64,000 nt of DNA from Pyrrhosoma nymphula (Eukaryota; Arthropoda; Insecta; Odonata; Coenagrionidae), in assembly GCA_963573305.1 (NCBI GenBank), contig OY754330.1, positions 2,790,001 to 2,854,000 of the forward strand, given 5' to 3'. Below the pieces are notes generated by a model. It saw only the letters and a program-made list of their open reading frames with translations. It searched no databases and was not told the DNA's origin. Below, in pieces: positions 1-12,604 of the stretch; position 1 is the stretch's first letter; each line of letters opens with the position of its first letter. A program made the position numbers and the translations under genes.

Positions 1-1118
1 AGTTTCTCGCGAAATTTAGTGCAAGTCCCATCATCTTAATTTTGTTTTATCATATTCCAAAGTAGTATAAATAAAATATTCTACCTTGAAGTCTGCATTG
101 ATTCTCATGCTTGTCACGAAAGGACCCGGAAGCCTTTTATGGACTCAATTTCGCCCCCTTGACGAATTTTCCCGCAGATCTGACCCAATGAATTTCTCGT
201 GTCTGAAACACTCTACATATGTATGTATTGAATCCTCCTCGAAATCATTAAGAGTCGTTTTCGAGATAAATTTTAAATGTATGCCATTATTACTCGTTGA
301 AGGATATAAAAGTTTTCAACGAAATGAAGGTTAGCCTTGCATTCAGTCCCAATAGTTATTTACAGTTCCGATGGTATTTTATTTTGTTAATGTTATTTAT
401 CTGCGCTAAACGATCATTTCCTCATGCTAGTTCCTGACGTGATTGAATCAGCGTCACAACCCGACATTGACCGTCGTGCTAATGCAATGTAAAGATTGTC
501 ATTAAACTGCCTTTTCATGAAATAAAAATGTGCATGATATTTGGTGTCTTACTGATGAGTCGTTGATCAATGTGCGGAAAGTTTTATTAGTGTAGTAGTG
601 TTTATTTGCGTGTTTTTGTATTTATTATAAATTTTCGAAAGGGCATTCCTTTCTCTTATTCAAGGTTTCTTATTCACGTACAAAACCGTTAATTTTTTTT
701 ACTGCCACAATTACGTATGATTTTTATATGTCATTCAAGTCCTCCAAACAAATTCGTCGTGCTGTAATAATGCTACATGAGTGATATGAGTAGTTATGAA
801 GTGTTTATCTCCTTTCTAATGGCAGAGTGAGTTTGGGAATTATTTTAAGCATTTATTATAGCTTAGATTTCTTTATGTTTTCATCGGCTCTTGTGATTCA
901 TCGAATTTACGTACAAATGATTCAATAGAAGTATTTTTGATGGAAAATTATAATTATATTTTGTTTTCCTGAAACATTAGGCCTTGTCAACCTTTTTCGT
1001 TTCATATTTTCCCCTCCGGTGATCCTAATGCGCCCGAGTGAAGACGGCGAGTTCTTTTGTTTTCGTCGGCTAATGAAGGCCCGTCGGACAGCTTCCGCTT
1101 TCTTCCCTTCCCACGACT
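1..1118. other. AT-rich stretch, no gene seen
   Basis: No coding region, RNA gene or structured repeat was recognised. The sequence is AT-rich with scattered stop codons in every frame. The 82-codon open frame near the start has no recognisable domain. Confidence 0.6.
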
Positions 1119-1693
1119 AACTAGTTTGAGAGCGAAAAATCACTTCACGTAGAATTTGACCTCATTTTAAAGAAAAAACGTCTCATATTTCCAATTATAT
1201 CAAAATATCAACCCCTTTCCGAACTACTTCTCGATCAATTTGCCTGAAAATATACAAGCAGTTTTACATCTAGGATAGATTATGGCTGTGCGCCACAGAA
1301 CGAGAATATTGAAAACATTAGGAACTCATAACACCTAGACTTCTTAAAAAAAACTATCAGTATGTAGTTTGTAAGTTTTATCAACTATTTATAAAAATTA
1401 GTCCATTACTCACCGCAGTAATTTTAACAGAATCGAAAAAAAAACATCTGTTGTGACGGTGTTTTCACCTTGCGGCATGAAAAAATGAGTCAAGTTAGAG
1501 ACTTAGGTATGAGGATATATTTATTTAATTACTGAGAAATTTTGTTATATATAAATTATCTATGTTTGCGCCATTAATATTAAAATATTTATTTCACACT
1601 TCTTACAGACGCTGAAATAAAAAAAATAAAATTCGAATATGGTCTTCTCCATTATGACTCAATGGGAACTATAATTCGCTCAAACTACCTTCA
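1119..1693 (+). mobile_element. TTAAGG-type MITE, family A copy 1
   Basis: This non-coding element is about 575 bp and is repeated at 36.35, 49.49 and 50.53 kb. One end carries GTTTGAGAGCGAAAAAT followed by CACTTCAC. The other end reads GCTCAAACTACCTTC, the imperfect inverse of the first. Internal blocks shared by all copies include AATTTGCCTGAAAA, GGCTGTGCGC and ATTAATATTAAAATATTTA-like sequence. It has no coding capacity, so it would have been moved in trans. The outer TTAAGG of the better copies is eroded here. Confidence 0.8.
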
Positions 1694-2091
1694 AAGCCTT
1701 TAATCCCCCCCCCGGGATGTTCGCCTTCCCTTCCTCGCTCCGAGGCTCTTTCGAAAGAGGCTCATCTCGCAATTTGTCCCGAAGACTGCGTTCACCGTAA
1801 CACACTTAGCGTGTTTATTATCCAACCTCGGAGAGTGGCGAGTCTTCTATAAATAAAACGGTTGAAGGCCTTTGGACTTGCTTGCCGGGCGAGTGGAAGG
1901 AGCGAGAGAGTGACTCCGAATCACTGGATCATGTGTGTTTTGCTGCCATGCGCCTCTTCCTTCTTGGGATGGGGTGCATGTCGTGCGACACCGTCTTTGC
2001 TGTCTGTCTTTACTTTGCACCACCGTCTGTTGGAATTACGGGGGAAGGTTCTTTGGCAGTTGTCGGAGCTATGTCAGTAAATGTGTATATC
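1694..2091. other. No gene seen; short C run
   Basis: The stretch contains a C-rich run near 1,706-1,715 and moderately GC-rich sequence with open frames in several registers. None has a recognisable domain or splice context. Confidence 0.5.
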
Positions 2092-2134
2092 GTTCTTGGG
2101 CTTCCATCCGAGTTCAAGGGTTTTGGCGGTTGCC

Positions 2135-2169
2135 AACGTTTCGACGGAATACTCCCCCGTCGTCTTCAG
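2135..2169 (-). ncRNA. Hammerhead-like ribozyme motif
   Basis: On the minus strand: CUGAAGA (2,163-2,169), one extra C, helix II GACGG paired with CCGUC, then GAA, a minimal helix III of AC/GU, and U as the cleavage-site nucleotide (2,135). Helix I is short (GCC/GGC). The core is intact apart from the one-nucleotide insertion before helix II that is common to this window. Minimal hammerheads with very short helix III are known from Penelope-like elements and can act as dimers. Activity here is untested. Confidence 0.62.
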
Positions 2170-2372
2170 GGCGATGATTTGAAAGACATTCTGCCAACGC
2201 TTATTCTCACTTATATTCTCTATTGTTGTCTCCTTTTTCCATTATTTTTCAGATTAACTGTTTTCGTTCCCTGCTTAGGTAAAAATAACGGAAAAAGGAG
2301 ACATCAATGCCGTAATTGCGATTTGACGGGTATATACATGAGCGTCGATAGAATGTCTTGCAAATCATCGCC

Positions 2373-2407
2373 CTGAAGACGATGGGGGAGTATTCCGTCG
2401 AAACGTT
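2373..2407 (+). ncRNA. Hammerhead-like ribozyme motif
   Basis: Mirror copy in the right arm: CUGAAGA (2,373-2,379), extra C, helix II GAUGG/CCGUC (2,381-2,385 with 2,395-2,399, one G-U), GAAAC (2,400-2,404), and GU then U at 2,405-2,407. Helix I is GCC (2,370-2,372) with GGC (2,408-2,410). The one change from the left arm keeps helix II paired. Confidence 0.62.
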
Positions 2408-2450
2408 GGCAACCGCCAAAACCCTTGAACTCGGATGGAAACCAAAGAAC

Positions 2451-3340
2451 AATTTTATATATAAAATTCGCCGGGGAAGAACCTAATCTTATTTTTCTGT
2501 CGGTGTTAAAGGAACGCCTACCCCTCGAGTTTTTTTCATTGAATGAGGAATTGGTCCGAAAAATAACGTAGATTTTATCGGATTTTCTTCAAAGAAAACA
2601 TTCAATGCACTGACGATGAAGTTCGTGGGACAAATGAAACACCTTGGCATCCCTTGAATCCCTATTCTAATAAAAATCATCTGATCCTTTCAATGGATTG
2701 GTTAACCCTCGAGTTTTGTTTTAGTGAATGTGAATATTAAATATCCTTCCCTGAACACCCTTCCCGATTAAATTAACCTTCCCGAAGTTCTCTTTGCGCA
2801 TTTTAGCGTGGGGTGAGACATCTCCGAATATTCCCACCTACTGTTTATAAAACTCGGATTAACTTCTCGCCGTATTAATTTTATCCAGGAATTCCTGAAT
2901 TTTTATCGGCTGGACTGCAGAGAGACCAGAAGAGTGAAGATGATTTGGTTTTGGCCCCACCGTACCCCTCACACCGTAGGCGCGTGTGTTTTTGTCGTGG
3001 GACCACACCTGCTGGAGTCTAAACGGAGGGGAATCCCCAAAGTGTTCGCGAGGACAGAGGCCTGAATTCGAAGAAACCAGTATTTTTAGCGCGGCCTGAA
3101 GGGATTTGAAATTTCGCAAGTGTGTTGTGCTTGACTTTGACGAATTCCTTGAAGGAGGAGGATGCATTCTTTGAACTCCGGTTAATTCTATGCGCCAACA
3201 TATATATCCCTCTTCACGTAGCGACGGTGTGTGATCGGGTAAATAAATGCAAATGATCCCAACTCTCTTAGATATGTTAAAGGGGAGAAATATTTTTGCT
3301 TTTGATTTCACTGTTACTCATGAAATGAAATGTAAATTAA
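2451..3340. other. No supported gene; 150-codon minus-strand frame
   Basis: The longest frame is 2,859-3,311 on the minus strand (150 codons). I recognise no domain, signal peptide or repeat in it, and there are no clear splice signals at its edges. It may be a decayed transposon segment or a chance frame. Confidence 0.4.
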
Positions 3341-3660
3341 GGAAAACTGTTGCTTTCTTTTTGGCCGATTTACACGATGAAAGATTTTGTACAAACGAAT
3401 GTAGGTGAGATTGTACGTTTGTCTCAACGAAATTAGAAAAGGTTCTATTTTCCGTGCAGGCATTGAGACATTCGCACAAGCGTTCATACAATTTGCCGCT
3501 TTACACGATACATTTTGCCTCATGCAGGAGTTCACGGAAGAGTTTGTACAAACAAATGCAACGAGTAAAACGGTCTTTAGGAATGAATGTTATTTCATGG
3601 GAATGTATCTTAGGAATGAATGTAATTCGGTCGATTGTTCTTTAGTTAATTAATTTCTTA
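3341..3660. repeat. Diverged short repeats around TTGTACAAAC
   Basis: TTTGTACAAACGAATG (near 3,387) and TTTGTACAAACAAATG (near 3,544) are near-identical. TTTACACGAT occurs upstream of each (near 3,368 and 3,500). TAGGAATGAATGT occurs twice near 3,578 and 3,611. The layout suggests an old internally repeated element, but I could not define its ends. Confidence 0.45.
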
Positions 3661-6600
3661 GTTTTAAATTTATTTTTGAGAAATACTCTGCTATTCTCCA
3701 AATGAACTGTGGATTTAGCTCTTTATGGCTCTCTTTAGTTCGTGACGTGATCCTGATTTGTAATCCCGGGATAAGAAGGGGTGGGGATTAAGGGGGGGTG
3801 ATGGGAACTCGGAATTTCCGGCGAGTTGAGGGATGAGTGAGGGGTTGAGATCATTCATTCATTCATTTGTAAGGGTGCATTGATTGGGCCAGGGTCGTCC
3901 GGAAGGGGTTTTGAGTGTTACTACCAGCAGAATGGGATTTATCCAGTAATGGGCGCTCGAGGAGTTTGGACTGTTTTGCTTGGATTCCAGCCGATATTGA
4001 TTCTCTTTTTTTTTGCTTCAAAGTTGCGCCAATCTCCGCTCTTGAAGGCGGCAATCTTTCGCTGGCTGCCGTGGTTATGGGGGAAGGATGGTACGCCAGA
4101 AAAGGTGTTTTTAGACCGCTGAGGATTTCATCGCCACTAGGCGATAAAAAAATACCTAGTTCCAACAGTTAAAAGTTGAAGCAACGGGACAAATGTTTGT
4201 TGGTGAAGTTGATACATAATCATATAGGAAAGAAAAAAATCGAGAACTTCGCCAAGTAATAGACCATTTTTCGCAATTCTCTGCAGCGGAGAGTGAGTGA
4301 TATACGATATAACCAACTGAAGTGTGCGTCATCTTTTGATCCTATTAAACTTTGAATTCAGTCGAATTCTCGAGAATGTAGGTTTGGTGGAATTTTTGTA
4401 ATTGTGATATCCGAGGACGATGTCACGCGCCTTCGTCGGGTGGGCTGCGGTGCAGGAGGCGTGCACTCTCCTCCCACCAGGGCCCCGCAGCCCGCCTTCC
4501 CCCCCTCCCCCACACCAGGACTAGGCACCCCGAGAGTATTTTGTATTTCAAGTACATACTGATGTGTTTCCAGTGTTATTATAAAATACCCTATGCGTGT
4601 GCTGGAGCCCAAATTCCACATTGTGAATTTTGCACACAGTGCTTCTAAGTTCATCCATGTTGAATCGATATTTATTTAGAGTTATGTCACTATAATCGAC
4701 TCGCATAAAAAGGAAACGTTTGACCTAAATGGGCAGACACGGCCTCCTCCCACGTTGTTACGGTCTGCGCTGGGGCAGAACTCTAGATGAAACTTATAAC
4801 ACGGATAGGTTTCCTAAATAGCTCAGTAGTTCCTTGAAATCGTCGTGTCTTGAGAAATCGCGCTATTAAACATGTAAAACTGAGAATAACCGCGTATTGC
4901 GTATGAATCCCAAAATATAGGATTTAATTCCTCGTCAAAATTTTCTGTAATACAATTTCTGTAATACAATTTCTGTAAACTTCTAATAAAGTGCGGGTCG
5001 ATTGCGCTTTTTGCGTATTTTACATGCATGGTTTTTATTCCGTTCGTATAATCCCCGGTTTTAATTAATAAAAAAACGTTTATTTATTTATTACATTGTC
5101 GTACGGTCATTGTCAGTGGTGTATGTATACAAATGAGGGTCATGACGCGAAGTGTGTCGTAAATTTAATTGGTGGGAGGGGGGATAAAAAACATGTTTTT
5201 TTATATGGAATATGGGGAGGGGGGTGTGACTCATTGAGCAAGTGTACCACTGGTCCTGCTCATGCTTGTGATGTTGCAAGTGACCAAATACACGATCTAT
5301 TGTCATTATGAATCGCACTATTAAAAAATCAAAAATAAGCTACACAATATGCAGATTAATGAGCAAATATATTTTTAAGGGACAAATTTTCCAGGCATAA
5401 GTGCTGCTGCGGTATTTTCATTTAATTATCGCATTTGGACTTCAATTACTGCAATACCTTGCTAATAACAACAAAAGTTATGGGTGAGTCACCTTCCTTT
5501 TTATTACCGCTCAATTACCCTGTGAGAATTAGATTCCAATTAACTCGCGAAAGTGTAAATTATATTGGATGGAAAAATACTCATTTTTCACTCTTTCTCG
5601 CATTTATATACCGTTTTAGTTCAATTTGCGAAAAAATGTCGTGGAAGTGTAGGATTTTGTTGTTCATAAGCAACTTTTTCTACCGGTAATTTTCCAGAAA
5701 ATGAATTGAATGATATATTTAAGATATTTTACGTTGGATCCATCTTCGAGTGTATAGAGATAATATTGATGCTCGAGTGTTTGGGGGAGAAGGCAAAGAG
5801 GGGGAAGTGGACGTGCTTGGGATGCAAATAAGAAAGAGAAGTAGTGTGTTCCGTATGGGCCGGAGTTGAAACGCAGCTGTGCTTGGAATTTGAGTCTTGT
5901 CTCTTGTCGGTTCTCACTTTCTCTCCCCCCCCCCCTCCCGGATTGAGAAGGAAGAGCGTTCAACTTCCACGACTGTGTCATGGCTATTATCGTCTGACGT
6001 CAACTGGGAACTGCCTATTTGTCACATGTGGGTCATAAAATTGGCCATTCCTCGAATAGGTAATTCCTGGTGTACCAATCAATAGGTAATTTTATCATTT
6101 GAAAGTTCACCTTTTACCTATCTCCCCGATTGGTAATCGGTCAGAAGGTTCGGAACCGATCTATTTTCTATCAGTATCTCTACGACGCTATCTTGATTCT
6201 TGAGATAGGATTCAGTTGTAGATTGATCGCCTCATTTCTATGGGGAGGCGAAAATAATCCAGTAAACATTTCTTGGCTTTTTTCTTTGGCTAATTAACTT
6301 CCCAAAATATTGGTATTTTTCGCCTTTTAAATATCAATTACTGGTGTTAAGAATGTACACTTTATTCTTTTTCTTTCCAAACTTATGCCAGGTATTGATT
6401 CGCGACATAGGTTTTACTTTTCGCCGCCTCTTAATGCATCTCACTTGTGTTAGCCAATGAAACTTAAACCGTCCTTGTGCCGTGTTGATGTCTCAACCCT
6501 TGAATTGCTTATTTATCATACTTTTTGTTTATGCAGTCTTTCGAAATATCTTACACAGACACCTTTGTTTTACTTTGTCTTGTCTTAACTTCATCTCTGA

Positions 6601-7504
6601 AGTGAAAACTACCACTAATAAGCTTAAGTGTGGAATGTATGAGGGCAAATTATCCTGCGCTTCCCTCCCTTCACTATCACGTCGTTTAGTCTGGTGCCAC
6701 TTATCTTACCTTTGAAAATTAAAGTTGTAAAGAACTATAATAAAACGCAGGAATAATTCGATCAGAGCGGGAAATAAAGAAGAAATATAAGTTGTTCTCG
6801 ATTGATTACGTAGCGAGCAATATTTCATTCTAGGTGATAACACCCTTGGTGGGTGGGAAGTTACTACGCCTTTCTTCGTGTTCCGTCGACATGATTACGT
6901 CTCTCAGTGACGACATGAGGCGTCGAGTCAGCTTGGTTGTCCGATCCTGTCGTGATCTGTCGAGGATTGATTTCAGCTGAGCACTAAACTGCTCATCCGA
7001 GGCTCATCGCGGTGGGTATGATGGAGAATTTCTTAACTGTTTTTTTCCTGTGTGCGCTCATCGACATGAGAGGTTTCCTCAGTCATCTGCGTGGATGACC
7101 GGCGTCGCATGTGGTGGGGAATTCCCTTTCGCGAAATAAGGGGGGGTGTTGCCCATTTATAGGACCAGGTGCGCTCACACATCACGACCACGACTGGCAC
7201 AGTTTGAAGCACACAATGGTATACACTAGGTAGTCGCTATGTTGAACATTTCCCCAAGGTCAGATGCCACCACGATTAATTAGCCATCTGGATTTCCGAG
7301 TCGAAAGTGAATGTTGTGGCTTGACGTAGATATGGAGGAAAATATTTAGGTGTCGACCTTCGAAATGCCGTGAGTAGAGCTCGTTTTTTATTTTAATATG
7401 TGACCTTCAAGGCCAATTGATGGAAATCTACAAAAATAACTTTTTTATTTCCTGTAGCCTTGTAAATGCAGTGGACTGTCACTTTTTTAGCGTAGTATTC
7501 GTAA
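3661..7504. other. Long stretch with no recognised gene
   Basis: Nothing with a recognisable product was found. Minor features are a 14-bp tandem repeat (listed separately), a C run at about 5,927-5,936, and GC-rich patches near 4,430-4,530 and 6,880-7,150 without gene structure. Confidence 0.55.
4938..4977. repeat. 14-bp tandem repeat, about 2.8 copies
   Basis: The unit TTCTGTAATACAAT occurs twice in tandem and is followed by a partial third copy. It is a simple minisatellite with no coding potential. Confidence 0.8.
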
Positions 7505-7990
7505 TCTGTTCTTTTTTTTTATTCATTGAGTTTATGGTCGATTTAAAATTCCTTTATTTCTTCACTGCCAACGTATTAGGCAAATGTATTGCCATATCCT
7601 CTCAGGGCTAATTGATATAAACCATAAAACAAAAATAACAACATAAACAGGTGTAATCTGGTGTGTTCTCTTGTTGCCAAGAAACTGTTTATATTTACCC
7701 TTTAAATTGGAATGGTTGACATCATGTTAATGTAATTAAAATTTCACATGTTTGTTGATATTTGTTAAATTAGTGTACCCGATAAAAAAAAGGTACAGTG
7801 TAGTTGTCACCAATGCTGTCATAACAATTGTTATTTTTCTGTTTATACCTGTTTATGTTCTTAATTTTGTTTCATGGTTTTTAATTAGCCCTGAGAGGAT
7901 ATGGCAATAAATTTGCCGAAACTTTGGCAGTGAAGAAATAAAGGAATTTTAAATTGACCAATTATCTCAATAAATTAAAATAAGAGATTA
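7505..7990. mobile_element. Hammerhead palindrome 2, decayed
   Basis: Inverted arms lie at about 7,505-7,655 and 7,843-7,990, separated by a spacer of about 190 bp. The arms share AGCCCTGAGAGGATATGGC, a helix II-like GGCAATA...TTGCC and GGCAGTGAAGAAATAAAGG. The right arm keeps GAAAC; the left arm has decayed there. The motifs point outward as in the other palindromes. The ends are approximate. Confidence 0.7.
7891..7925 (+). ncRNA. Degenerate hammerhead-like motif
   Basis: CUGAGAG stands in place of CUGANGA, followed by AUAU, helix II GGCAA/UUGCC and GAAAC UUU. The first core box looks expanded or damaged, so self-cleavage is unlikely. It is included because its position in the palindrome matches the intact motifs elsewhere. 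Confidence 0.4.
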
Positions 7991-8571
7991 TTTATACGTG
8001 GTAAATAAATACATTAATTATTAACAAAGAGAGTAGTATTCGTCGTTAGTTGCACGTAGCTTTGCATTTCAAAAATTGCAGTAAAGGCATTGAAATGAGG
8101 CACTCTATACTGACGTAAATCTGTAAATAAGTGAATGGGGGGTGGGAATCAAGTTTGTCGGTCGCTCGTTATGATTATGAAGTTATTTGGTATATATTTG
8201 AATTTTTTTGTGTGTCGTGGGTGATTCATTCGTTTTTGTTCGAACGTTCATTTTAAAGTCGAAATTTCATCAGATCTGTGCGAAGTGGACTAGGGGGGAG
8301 GGGAGGAGGAGGAGGAAAGGGAGGGAGGCTCAATTGAAGTCCGGGAACTCTATAGAGGACGTTCACCTTTTGCTGGCTTTCGATCGCGGCCGACGAGATT
8401 CGTGTCTTTGAACACCACCACCCCTGGTCTGGTCCATGAAACGATCTCCCTCCTCTTACTCCCGCTACTCCGATGTCTCTCAATCCCAGTTTAGACTGTG
8501 CGTTGGATATTGACTGTTTCTCTCAGAATTTGTAAATTTCCATTAACTAACGGGGGATAAAAGCAAAAATG
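7991..8571. other. No gene; purine-rich G tract at 8,291-8,330
   Basis: No gene was recognised. The plus strand from 8,291 to 8,330 is almost pure G and A with at least four runs of three or more G, so it could form a G-quadruplex. The open frames across it are low-complexity. Confidence 0.5.
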
Positions 8572-9170
8572 TTAAGGAGGTTCCGCCGCCGCGACTGTGT
8601 GGTTCAAAACAAATACTAAATTCCACATTTTTGATATTTCGTCCAAAAAATCCTGCTTTCGCTGATGAAATGCGTCACCTAAATAGAAACCCAAAAGTAA
8701 AGTATAAAAAATGCAGATTATTATTCCACGAATGTATTTTGAATGAGCACTTTTTTCCAGCCATAGGAGCCGACTGCAGCGCCATTTCCTACGAATTACA
8801 GCATTTTGACTTCAATTACGGCAGTAATTCCGTAATAACTGAAGAAATAAGGTGGTAAGATGCCCGTATTTTATTTTTATTGAATTGATCTGGATTATTT
8901 CTTTCTTGTAAATAGTTTTTAACGAAAATGGCATTTATGTTTCATGGAAGAATACTATTTTTCCCCGTGTTTCTCTCATTCCCACATTGAACACAATGTA
9001 ATTTCAAGTTCAATTGTAGAATAAAATAGCGTGGAAAGGCATTATTTTATTGCTCACATCAGATAGAGGACAAGTTTTTTTTACAAGTAGACAGAGTCAT
9101 GAAATATAATGCAATAAATATAATAAAATATAATGACATTTAAGTCATTTTAAGGATGGAACCACCTTAA
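8572..9170. mobile_element. TTAAGG-type MITE, family B
   Basis: This element is about 599 bp. The left end is TTAAGGAGGTTCCGCC and the right end reads GGATGGAACCACCTTAA, giving inverted ends TTAAGG(A/T)GGTTCC. The interior is AT-rich and non-coding. The ends resemble families A, C and D in this window, suggesting mobilisation by the same or related transposases. The TTAA may be the target duplication. Confidence 0.72.
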
Positions 9171-9850
9171 TGAGATGTAAGGGCAGTGTTACAAGTACAT
9201 CGTCTTTCCGTTCTCTTTCTGTCACATTTCCCTCCTGTAGATGTAGATTTCCCTCCTGTTTTTGTTTACAACACTTTCGAAGCCATATTGTCGCTCCATA
9301 ATTCGTAAAGTGTCACCCTTTTTACTTGTGTAGGTTATTAGTATTTTCTTTTTCTAATGCGTATTTTAGTCATTGGTAAAAGTTCTCTTACCACGTCTTT
9401 TTGTCAGCCTGTGAGAAGTAGGGTTGGAAAGGTGAATTAAGAAATCATCTCTGAAGTGAGTTCTCGCCATTATACTCGACCATTTATGTTGAAGACCCTG
9501 CCGTGTGTTCGGATGACGTCCATTGGAGATTTGAACGCTCGACGTACTATGGGACATGCGCCCCGAAAACCAGAGACACCTAGAGTATACTATTATTATT
9601 AGTATATTCTAGGTGGCTGTGCCCAGACTCATCCACGCCTCAGCAGAACAGCCCGTGCTGTTAAGGGGAAAGGAAAATCAAATAAATTCATGGAAAGAAT
9701 ATAAAAAAATAAAGAAAAAAATAAATTCAAGGAAAGAAACGAAATTTTCGCCATGTTTAGTTTCCATCAGCGAAATCCCCAACATTTCCTAATTTTAAAA
9801 TGCAAAATGTGGACATTTTTTACGGCTCTACAGACACGGGAACGAAATTT
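9171..9850. other. No gene; perfect-stem hairpin at 9,577-9,615
   Basis: No gene was recognised. A 15-bp stem (CACCTAGAGTATACT with AGTATATTCTAGGTG, one mismatch) encloses a 9-nt AT loop. It could be a small MITE or a cruciform-prone site. Confidence 0.5.
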
Positions 9851-10030
9851 CCGTGTTGAGACAAACCAACTTAGTAATTTCCACAAACTTTATTCCGCTG
9901 GCACGACGCGCGTTTCACTGCACTGTGGCATATTCATGTGTGCCACACATGCCACAGTGTAGCGAAACGCGCGTCTTGCCAGCGGAATAAAGTTTGTGGA
10001 AATAACAAAGTTGGTTTTTCTCAACACGGA
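9851..10030. mobile_element. Hammerhead palindrome 3
   Basis: Inverted arms 9,851-9,931 and 9,949-10,030 surround a 17-nt centre. Both arms carry GAAACGCGCGTC pointing outward (9,905-9,916 minus, 9,964-9,975 plus), then AGCGGAATAAAGTTTGTGGAAAT. GAAACGCGCGUC is a textbook short-helix-III hammerhead 3' half (ACGC/GCGU, then C). The CUGANGA box is damaged: the minus strand has AUGAAUA. The following GTGGAAATAACAAAG matches the 3' box of the PLE copies. Confidence 0.75.
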
Positions 10031-10520
10031 TATTTTAATCATTTCCACGGCGTCAGGCCTGATATCATCCGTTTTATACGATATTTTCCACTCGAAAAAT
10101 AATCGCGAGGCTCAACAATGTCTAAATTGCTTCTCGTGGTACTGTTCGAATTCGATTCCTAAATGGTTGCAATATTTTTAATTTCTATCGGGACCACAGA
10201 AGGAGTCGACAGGCGGTTGCGTTGCTAGGGTTGCAGACACTGGGTCCCTCAAAGTGCGAGAGGGGGGGTGAGGGGTGGGGGATGGGGTGGGCGAGTGCAT
10301 ATTTGCATGAAACGGGGATTGTGGAGCACACCGTCCGTCCACTCGTAGGCACGCTCCGACCAAGCTCTCATCCCAAATAGGCAGTGCTTCTCCTCTTGTC
10401 GAGTGACGCGTCCTTGGGGATGTAGTACGGCGCGAATTCCTTCCCGGACTGACCGGGACGCCCTACTCTATAACCTACTCTCTGTACCCTGTCTCTCTCT
10501 GTGCAATGATATGATTCGCT
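10031..10520. other. No gene recognised
   Basis: A G-rich patch lies near 10,261-10,290. The open frames are short and featureless. Confidence 0.5.
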
Positions 10521-11062
10521 TTAAGGTGGCTGGAGCGATTTTTGTTTATGTACAGATTTGAGTGAAACTTTGCATACGTGTCCTTATTAGTAATATCTAT
10601 CGATAAACGTGAAAAAAACTGCATGCTACCGATTTGGTTTCCTGGCAATTCAATATTATTTTAACAAGTACTCTTATGGCACACGGCATATAGTTTGAAA
10701 CAATTCGATTACGTATATACAGATTATCTCCTAAATGCGAAATAATAAGTTCAATATTATTATAATTGCTACTAACAAATATCAAGGTATCATGCCGAGT
10801 AAGAAAAGCGTATTTAGATATGATTTTCTCGTAAATTTCGAATTTCGCGCCGGAAATCCAATTCAAAACAATACTTTAATTAAATCAAAATTTTTAAATG
10901 TAACACTTGCATCATATTCACTACTGCATTGATGGTTATTTCCAACGTATAAACTTGTACTTGAGTGAAATGTGGTCCAAGAATATTTTTTTTGGACTTA
11001 CTTGAAAAATTATTAGAATGTGCCTTCAACGACTCACGATTACCGCTATCCAGCCACCTTAA
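10521..11062. mobile_element. TTAAGG-type MITE, family C
   Basis: This element is about 542 bp and has inverted ends TTAAGGTGGCTGGA (10,521) and TCCAGCCACCTTAA (11,062). Only about 14 bp are inverted; the interior is AT-rich and non-coding. TGTAC followed by TTGAGTGAAA recurs inside near both ends. The left end continues GCGATT, like the GAGCGA of family A. TTAA would be the target duplication. Confidence 0.78.
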
Positions 11063-11340
11063 GGTGTAGCTTGAACGAGATAAGACTTCACAGTAAATTC
11101 ATTGAATTTGGACACATTGAAATAAAAATGATCTTATCTAACGAGTGATACCAAATAGTCAGCCACTTATCGATCTACTTTTCGAAATATTTGCCAAAAA
11201 AGTAGAATCCGTTTTCAATGAGATATGGTTCGGCTTTGAGCTCCGTAGGAATAGTATTAGCAAAATTAGGAAGTTTTGACTTACAGATCGCGCAGATACG
11301 TAATATATCGCAGTTTTCATGGTTTCTTTCTCAATCATAT

Positions 11341-11570
11341 GCACAGGTAAATTTATAACTCAACGTAGTGCTAATCTTGATGAGTTGTTCTCGGGTTCTC
11401 TTCCGCCGGGCTCTATCCATGATCGCCGACGTTTCGACTGTAGACTTGACTGCCATTATATAACTTCTGGGACCATGGATAGAGTCTAAACCCGGTGGGA
11501 AACTCATCAGCGTCACTCGCCGGGAAAGCCGGAAATCATGAATAGTGCTAATTTTTATAAATTCACAAAA
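11341..11570. mobile_element. Decayed palindrome with half hammerhead motif
   Basis: The arms around 11,347-11,424 and 11,472-11,570 are inversely similar (TAGTGCTAAT, GATGAGTT, CTCTATCCATG). The minus strand near 11,428-11,436 reads GAAACGTCGGC, which fits a hammerhead 3' half, but no CUGANGA box is visible. It is probably an old member of the palindrome class; the ends are uncertain. Confidence 0.45.
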
Positions 11571-12600
11571 AAAACCTTCGACTGTGAAGTCGTTTTTAAA
11601 GTGTGTGAAACGAATAAGTAAAATCTAAGCCTCGAATATGTATGTTTAGTTCATTCCTGAGAATTTATGTACTAACAAAAGTTTTTACGACATTAAAATT
11701 ACTAGATCCACTCCATGCTTCTTGCAACTGCTCAAGGTTTTAAAAATAAAGCATAGTATCTATTATGACAAGAGAGAAATCTCGCTGTAAGTACCATAGT
11801 GACGGTCGCTTCCTTGATAGTTATCGCCTTAATGTTAATAGGTGTAGGTATTTTGTATACGTGCAAGAATACCACGTACGCACGATACACAACACAGTGG
11901 ATTGACTATTTTACGCGACTACCTTTTAATTGCTCCCCTGCAGAATGACTGCTCTGAAATTTGCATGTGTGCTCTGTTTGATGTATGTACATACTTCTGT
12001 TGCTCAATTGAAGCACGAAGCGGCGGTTCTCTCGTACGTACATACATGGCTCGTTATTTCAGCCTCCTTCCTCCTTCCTTTAAATTAAATAATATTTTTA
12101 TGTGATTATTTAAAAATAAGTAAGATAAAATGTATTACGTCTTGGTACCTGTTCTTTTCGGTTCGAGTCCAGGGAAGAATAGCGGAAGAATCAACGGAGA
12201 AAATTTCAAGACGCATGATTTAACTTAATATGTGCCAACTTATGTGCCAAATTTTCTTGCTTAAAATTAAAATCCCAGTAAATGGCTTCAAACATTTTTT
12301 ATATGTTCGTTACTTTGCGGATCGGTAAAATAGCACAAAAAGCCATCCAGAAAGCTATTATTGCTTGTTAATTATCCCGATGTAACAGGCCTGACTGGGG
12401 TTGTAGAATATAAGTAAAATGCAAATATCATATAAAGTCACCATATGTAAGGATGTTGCTACTCAAAAGTAGAGCGGCAGAAAATCTTTCGGTTATCGAA
12501 AGAATGTTCTCGTGAGGAGCAAGTTACATCTCCGGGGAGCGAAGGGAAACGCTTAGAGCACAGATACCGCTTCTCAGCATCCTCCTCTCATTGCTGCCGT
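11571..12600. other. No gene recognised
   Basis: AT-rich sequence without recognisable coding, RNA or repeat structure. A GGTTCGAGTCC B-box-like sequence near 12,160 lacks a convincing A box. Confidence 0.5.
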
Positions 12601-12604
12601 GTTT

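Larger units (their letters stand above)
2092..2450. mobile_element. Hammerhead palindrome 1 (PLE-type ends)
   Basis: Two inverted arms of about 101 bp (2,092-2,192 and 2,350-2,450) flank a 158-bp spacer and match at about 95% by eye. Each arm carries CCTGAAGACGA, then a helix II pair around GGGGGAGTATT, then GAAACGTTGG, and the two motifs point outward. I read it as two 3' ends of a Penelope-like element joined head to head. The long open frames across it are products of the palindrome. Confidence 0.8.

Noticed and set aside
11428..11465. Full hammerhead at the 11.4-kb palindrome
   Set aside because: Only GAAACGUC is present; no CUGANGA box or helix II was found, so it is described only as a decayed palindrome.
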